Source of the DNA: Volvox africanus
Lineage: Eukaryota > Chlorophyta > Chlorophyceae > Chlamydomonadales > Volvocaceae
Direction: 5' to 3'
Assembly: GCA_030268105.1 (NCBI GenBank)
Contig: BSDZ01000078.1
Span: forward strand, 1,426,001-1,490,000
Length of the DNA stretch: 64,000 nucleotides
Translations under genes and position numbers: made by a program
Part shown: positions 58,930-64,000 of the stretch, piece by piece
Layout of the letters: every line of letters begins with the position of its first letter
Position numbering within the stretch: the first letter of the stretch is position 1
The notes under the pieces: generated by a model
What the model was told of the DNA's origin: nothing
What the model saw: only the letters and a program-made list of their open reading frames with translations
Database searches by the model: none

Positions 58930-60122
58930 CAACTGAACAACGCGTGACAAATAACAGCTCCAGAACAAACGAGGGTTGAAAACTGGGACGGCGTTTTATC
59001 ATGTGAACCAGCTTGCGTGGAGTTGGGCGGATGTGTGGATATGTAGGGCCAGCTCCCTTGTTGGAGGTTGTGATGGATGATGAACCGACCATGGACAAGG
59101 GAGATAGTATGGCCTACGATACTTCCTTAGGCGTTGAATTGGATTGGGGGATGACGGAGATCCAGATCCAGTCACAGAAATGTGTGGAAGACATGAGCAT
59201 GCCTCTTCGAATTAAGTGATAATCGTCGCTCCGAACTTTAAGGTACCTGCTTGAAGAGCCGGTGTGTGTGTGTGTGTGTCATGGCGCGTAATCAGGGAGC
59301 TGAAGGCCCAGGTGGTCAGGCGTTGGGAAGTAGGCATTCGAGGGCCTCGGAAGCGGCGGAGGCAAGGTCAACCTAATGGGCTTCGAAACCTGGTTACATA
59401 TGGTTTCACGGTGAGCCACACGGCCCGAGCCACACAGCCCGGGCTACGGGAATCGTAGCGGCAACATATCTCACAGCGGGGGTTCTCCCCATTGTTTGGA
59501 AAGATGGGTATGGAGATAACATTTGTCTTCTAAATGTGTAGCTGGAGGTTCAGGTTGTCATTCAACTGTCCATTTACACAAAGGAGATACTGCCTTCTCT
59601 TCCTACAGCTCACCGACAATTGCTTTTCAAGGTAACCGTTTTTGTCAACTTGGCAGTCTTCGGCCCTGACTTAATAACTGCGGTATTAATAACGGCAACT
59701 GAGTTGGCCACCATCAGGTCCTCCCCATCAGCTGCCCTTTCCCTCATCCCCTAACCACCACCACCACCACCCACATCACTGTACAGATGATAATAACCCT
59801 AAGCCCATGCTCCGCACATATCGCACACCCTATAGCCGTACTCTTTATTCTACCTGCTCGGACAGCATTTTGGCGGTCAATTTTGCGCCGTATTACCTAC
59901 CTCCGTAGTTGCTCAACAAGACCCGGGCAATATCCCCCCCGGCACTGCTCTCGCATCACGCAGCCCTAATCCACAGCCACAATAGTCGCACGTGGGAGAA
60001 GGTGCAAATATATCATTGCAATGCTAGGGCATTGAAAGAGCACGTCAGGCAACAGTAGTAACAACATAGTGATAACGGTATTTGTTAGCTATGTTATGTG
60101 TAGCTACGCTGACCCCCAACAT
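58930..60122. other. Convergent spacer
   Basis: 3' regions of the U2AF65-like gene and the SMC gene. Small frames (59013-59219, 59264-59458) have no recognisable motif. A short GT run is at 59262-59278. Confidence 0.45.
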
Positions 60123-63100
60123 TCACATCCGCCTAGTCCCGGCCGTTCTTGTTCTCTTCGCCGTCATGAGCAGAAGTCCCGAGGAACTGGTGCCGCGGCA
60201 GCCACCTGCCGCCGTTCCGACATCACCACCATTGCCTCCTGTGCCGCCATCACGAGGGGCACCAGCATCTCCGCCGACCCGTGGGCGGCCGTCGGCCACC
60301 CGCAATGGCAGCAGTGGCTGTACTGCGGATGACGTCGCTGCCAGGCCCGTCGCCTCAACCTGCCGAGGCGGGGCCAGGGTGGTGGCGGCGGCGAACGAGG
60401 GTCAGGAAAAGCGGTCAGGCTGAACGATAGCGAAGCAAAATGTGTCCAATTTGCCGTACTGAGTTGATGAAAAATCCTCCCAAAATTTTCAAGGAAAAAC
60501 GCGTCGTACCGAAGTAGTGCTCTCTTACCTGTGTTCCCGACGACCCACGGGTCACACGCACAAAGCCCTCGCAGGCCGCCTGAAACGCAGCGTTGTGGGT
60601 AACAGCTAGCACCTGTACGGAAAGTAGGGCACGATGTGTGGCGTGGAAGCGGTGAGAAGACGCCTGAGAATCGCTGTATGCAAAACGTTCTTTTTGCAAA
60701 ACCAAATAATCAACCATTACAGTAAGCGGTACAAATCAGTTTCCCTCCAGTTCTCCTTGAAAACATAGTTTCCTTCTTCCTAACCGCCAATTGACTAACC
60801 TGGCACCCCCTGCCGCGGTGCGCTAGGTAGCGCAGTAACGCAGCTACCGCAGCCTGATTGTGCTCGTCCAATGCCGCGTCTACCTCGTCAAGGAGGAAGA
60901 GTCCGCCGCCGCCGCCTAGCGCCAGGGCCAGCCCCAACAGCACTGCAACGGATACCAACGTGCGCTGACCGCCTGTTAATGGAAACAGACGAGGAATGGG
61001 GATGTGGAGGTTGCAGCGTACGTGCGATTTCTCAAACACATTTCCTTTCCCGCTGTGCTTCTTCATTTTGTTGCGTAGTTAATCTTACTGCTTTTACTGT
61101 TATGTTTCCGTACAGTTAATACTCGTGTTCAATAGTTGCGGTGCGACCCAACATCGCAAGTGGCAAGCACTCTTCCCATAATACCATCGCGACGTACACA
61201 GCTGGAAGTTGGCGGCAACTGTCAACCGTCAAACAAGTTACATGCTGCGTACCAGACAATTCCCCAAGCTCGTCGCTCCAACCGCCTTCACCGCAGTCGC
61301 GGCTGCCGTCACTGCCATCTGCAGCATCGCCACCACTGCCGCCGGAGCCGCAGCGGCGGCGGAAGTGGATGGCCACACCGCGACTGGCACAGCCGTACGG
61401 CGCTGTCAGATCCAGATCCAGGGTGGGCAGCAGGCGGCCGCAAAGGGCAACGAAGCGCCGGCGTACGGCATTGAATACAGCCGTATTGGCTGCAAGGACC
61501 TGTGGCATGGGACACAGAGGGAGGATGGGAGCAGCAAGCGTACTGCCGCGCGTTGCTCCAATAAAAGCTACTGTTTGTCGTACAGTCGAGCGATTATCTT
61601 ATGCTGTACGAAGGACATTCTAATTAAACTTACAACCTGATCCCGATTATATATGGGTATTGATGCGCTGTCCTCGGATGCCAGGCACAAAGAAAGACAT
61701 TTGCAACGTTTCAGACCCCGTGTTAGACCCAGTACGACACATTGTTGCGTACGGCGTGACCAAACGGCAATACACAAGCATCGTCCACATTCCGGCAAAT
61801 TCTCAATATGCATCTTCTGTTCTTAGTTTAAAGCAAGTTAATTTAAGTAATAGTGAACAAACTAAAGAGCAAGTATTGAAAAATGAATTAATTGATATCT
61901 CAGCTAAACTATATCCTAATTATTACCTAAGCCGTAACTGCCGTACCTGGTCCGCGGATTGCTCGATTGTCGTCTTGGAGATGCCGTACAGACCGGGCAC
62001 CATGCAACAAGACAAGGCGTGAAAAGCGGGAAGCAAGGGTGGGAAGGACTTTGGCAGCACCGTCTCTCCGGTTTCCAAACGGAAGCCGCCAGAAAACTTT
62101 ATGGTTTTGAACATTGTGTTTTTTCTTGTACGACACACCCTGGGACTTTCAGGGTAAGAATCCCCAGAGGCGGGAATCTACTATACCCTTTTGCGGTTAC
62201 CAACCGTAATTTCGGTAGCTAGTAAATCAATTGTACATATTTACAATTGTGCGATTGTCTTTCTGTACCTTAATTGCTGTACATGCCGTACCTGAAGCAT
62301 GTCTGCTGCTGCTGCTAGGTTTGTGGCTCGTTCCCGTAGTATTGCAACTGCCGAGACGCGCGCTTGGAACTGCAACAGCTGTGCTGGTAGGACCTGTCGT
62401 TGCGAAGTAAGTGGTGTGCTTTGTGTACGACTGCGTATGTGCGTGTTGTTTAAAATATACGGCGTGTCGCATATTGCACCTCTGCAGTACATGGTACAGG
62501 ATGAGTGAATGGATGCAGAGTGAAAGAAAGATAAATAAGTAGGAGGACAGAGTATTGAAGCAAATATATTACGTAATTCGCTGTATGGTACCGTACGGCA
62601 TGATTAGGACTCCCTAAACACACACACGTACCCGGCTGCCTTGCAAACGGGCGTGCTCTGACTGCAAAGACCGCCAGCGAGCCCGAAGAGCGTTTGCCTG
62701 CTTCTCGGACGTTGCCACGTCCTCCTCCCCATCTCTCCCATTCTCCTTCGTCTCATTCACCTCCTGCTTTTTCTCCCTCTGCTGCTGCTGCTGCTGCTGC
62801 TGCAGCTGTTCCATTCCCTCCACTGACGTCGCCGTCGCCGCTGCTGCCGCCACCTGACCCGCACATCCGTTCGTCCCTTTCCCACCCCCACCGTCGCCAC
62901 CGTCAACATAGGTACCGTCACTGCCGCCACCTGGCGCCGTTCCGTCGCCGTACTCCCGTCGTACAGAATCGCACTCCTTGATAACGCGTTTGAGAATCGT
63001 CTGCAGGCTATTTACCTTTTCCATCCGGGATCTTTGTGCCGTACGGCACTTGTGAAGCTCGCGTTGTAGGTCTGCAGTACGATCCTTGTTGGCAGCGATT

Positions 63101-64000
63101 CGCTTTTCAAGCTCCCGTCGCCGCCTGCAGGCATACATGTACGACAGGCAAATAGAGTACGGGAAATTCCAATTGGTGAATTTAGAAACATAGGAATGAA
63201 AATCCCGTGTGACACTTGTTGAGCACTACCGATACATCATGTGTAAGAGAGTGAGAAGGATGAAAAAGAAATAATACTGCGGTGAGGGTCTTGCGCTTTT
63301 CTTTCTAGCAACATTCGGATATACATCAGATCTCACTTTTCATGCCTGGTAACACTATCGGTCGTGGCACTGTACGACTGTACGACTGACCTGGCGGCTG
63401 CCTCCACTGCTGCTTTAACATCTTGAAGACAATCTTCCAGATTCTGTTTACGGCATGTGCAGTATCATAGGCGTTGACTAATGTGTTAGGTTAAAAAGGC
63501 CCTGCTTTTTGGTGCCGTACACTGGGTTCAATCTGGAGACGATCACCGGTCAAATTGACACGCGCAGGCTCGTGTGTATTTCAAAACCCTAGGGCAATTT
63601 CAAAACACCGAATAATACCTGAATTAGAGTTTGCCCCTCCATTAGTCGGCTCTCTGCCTCCGCCTCAGTCATACAGCCCGCCACTCGCGCCTCCGCCACC
63701 TCCGCTGCTGTCTCCGCATCTTCCAACGCACTCTGAGCTCGTTGTCGTACCGACTCAAGCTCCGCTGCCCGAGACCGCAGCGCCGCAACCTCCGCCGCCA
63801 TGTTCTCTCGTTCATCCTGTCGTACATGGGGCCCATCGGTGGGGCCGCAGCCGTCGCAGCCATCACCGCCGCTGCCATCACCCTTGCGCCGGTGCATCGC
63901 TTGCTGGGTTTGCGTCTCTTGAAGTTCAGTTGATGCGACAGTGGCGGCGGCGGCGTGCTGTGCGTGCTGAGCCGCCACCAGTTGCTCGTCCAGATCTTGG
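60123..64000 (-). CDS. SMC-family ATPase, C-terminal half; continues beyond the right edge
   Basis: Supported exons (5' to 3'): beyond 64000-63619, 63443-63391, 63124-62632, 62393-62292, 61973-61947 (nine codons, TTIEQSADQ), possibly a 36-nt exon near 61632-61667, 61499-61253, 60972-60800, 60612-60529 and 60359-60123. SMC proteins shape or tether chromosomes with an ABC ATPase built from both ends. The first exons encode long coiled coil (E-L-E-K-R-I-A-A-N-K-D-R...), interrupted by Gly/Ala/Gln-rich inserts. The head has N-A-V-R-R-R-F-V-A-L-C-G-R-L-L-P, then the signature L-S-G-G-Q-R-T-L split by an intron after L-S-G, Walker B with D-loop F-L-L-D-E-V-D-A-A-L-D-E, and V-L-A-V-T-H-N as the switch region. 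The subfamily (SMC1-4, or a separate algal type) cannot be decided from this half. The small exons between 62.3 and 61.5 kb are the least certain. Phases agree elsewhere. Confidence 0.8.
60542..60553. repeat. 12-bp palindrome copy, AC centre
   Basis: Exact GACCCACGGGTC in the penultimate exon of the SMC gene, read on the minus strand as V-T-R-G-S. Confidence 0.9.
62779..62805. repeat. (CTG)n coding repeat
   Basis: Eight or nine CTG triplets in the SMC coiled-coil exon; the minus strand encodes a run of glutamines. Confidence 0.9.

Overview
The window is nuclear DNA of a green alga, most likely a volvocine (Volvox or Pleodorina type). This is inferred from many short GT-AG introns between GC-rich exons, Ala/Gly/Gln/Ser-rich insertions inside conserved proteins, AT-rich introns and spacers, a proline-rich cell-wall type exon, and abundant simple repeats. 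No prokaryotic operon, CRISPR array or intact autonomous transposon was seen. Exon coordinates come from joining conserved protein segments at GT/AG sites with checked codon phase; transcript ends are unknown.

Left part (1-9.7 kb): the last exon of a proline-rich secreted-type protein (+), a 1.08-kb element bounded by 110-bp inverted repeats, a TAAA microsatellite, and a five-exon GNAT acetyltransferase (+). Centre-left (9.7-25.6 kb): one very large gene (+) with about 23 exons, encoding a DENN domain followed by WD40 repeats, the layout of plant SCD1 and animal DENND3 Rab exchange factors.

Centre (27.9-41.1 kb): an mTERF-family protein (-) and a TrmJ/SpoU-type RNA 2'-O-methyltransferase (+) share a 420-bp divergent promoter; both have N-termini that could be organelle targeting signals. 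Convergent to TrmJ is a nine-exon gene (-) for a large low-complexity/coiled-coil protein that I do not recognise.

Right part (43.5-64 kb): a tRNA-Arg(UCG), a small rhodanese of the Cdc25/arsenate-reductase type (-) with a long GAT/GGT repeat just past its stop, a divergent SUV39-like pre-SET/SET protein (-) lacking the NHSC motif, an unrecognised nuclear-looking protein with a Tudor-like segment and an Ala/Lys/Pro-rich tail (-), a U2AF65-like splicing factor (+) with RS region, one RRM and a UHM but no second RRM, and the C-terminal half of an SMC ATPase (-) running off the right edge. Four neighbours here therefore concern chromatin or pre-mRNA.

The least expected signal is not a gene. A 12-bp palindrome, GACCC-RY-GGGTC, occurs exactly ten times and nearly exactly about ten more times, in exons, introns and spacers of unrelated genes, where about 0.01 exact copies would be expected. 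A second word, GTACGRC, is also strongly enriched.
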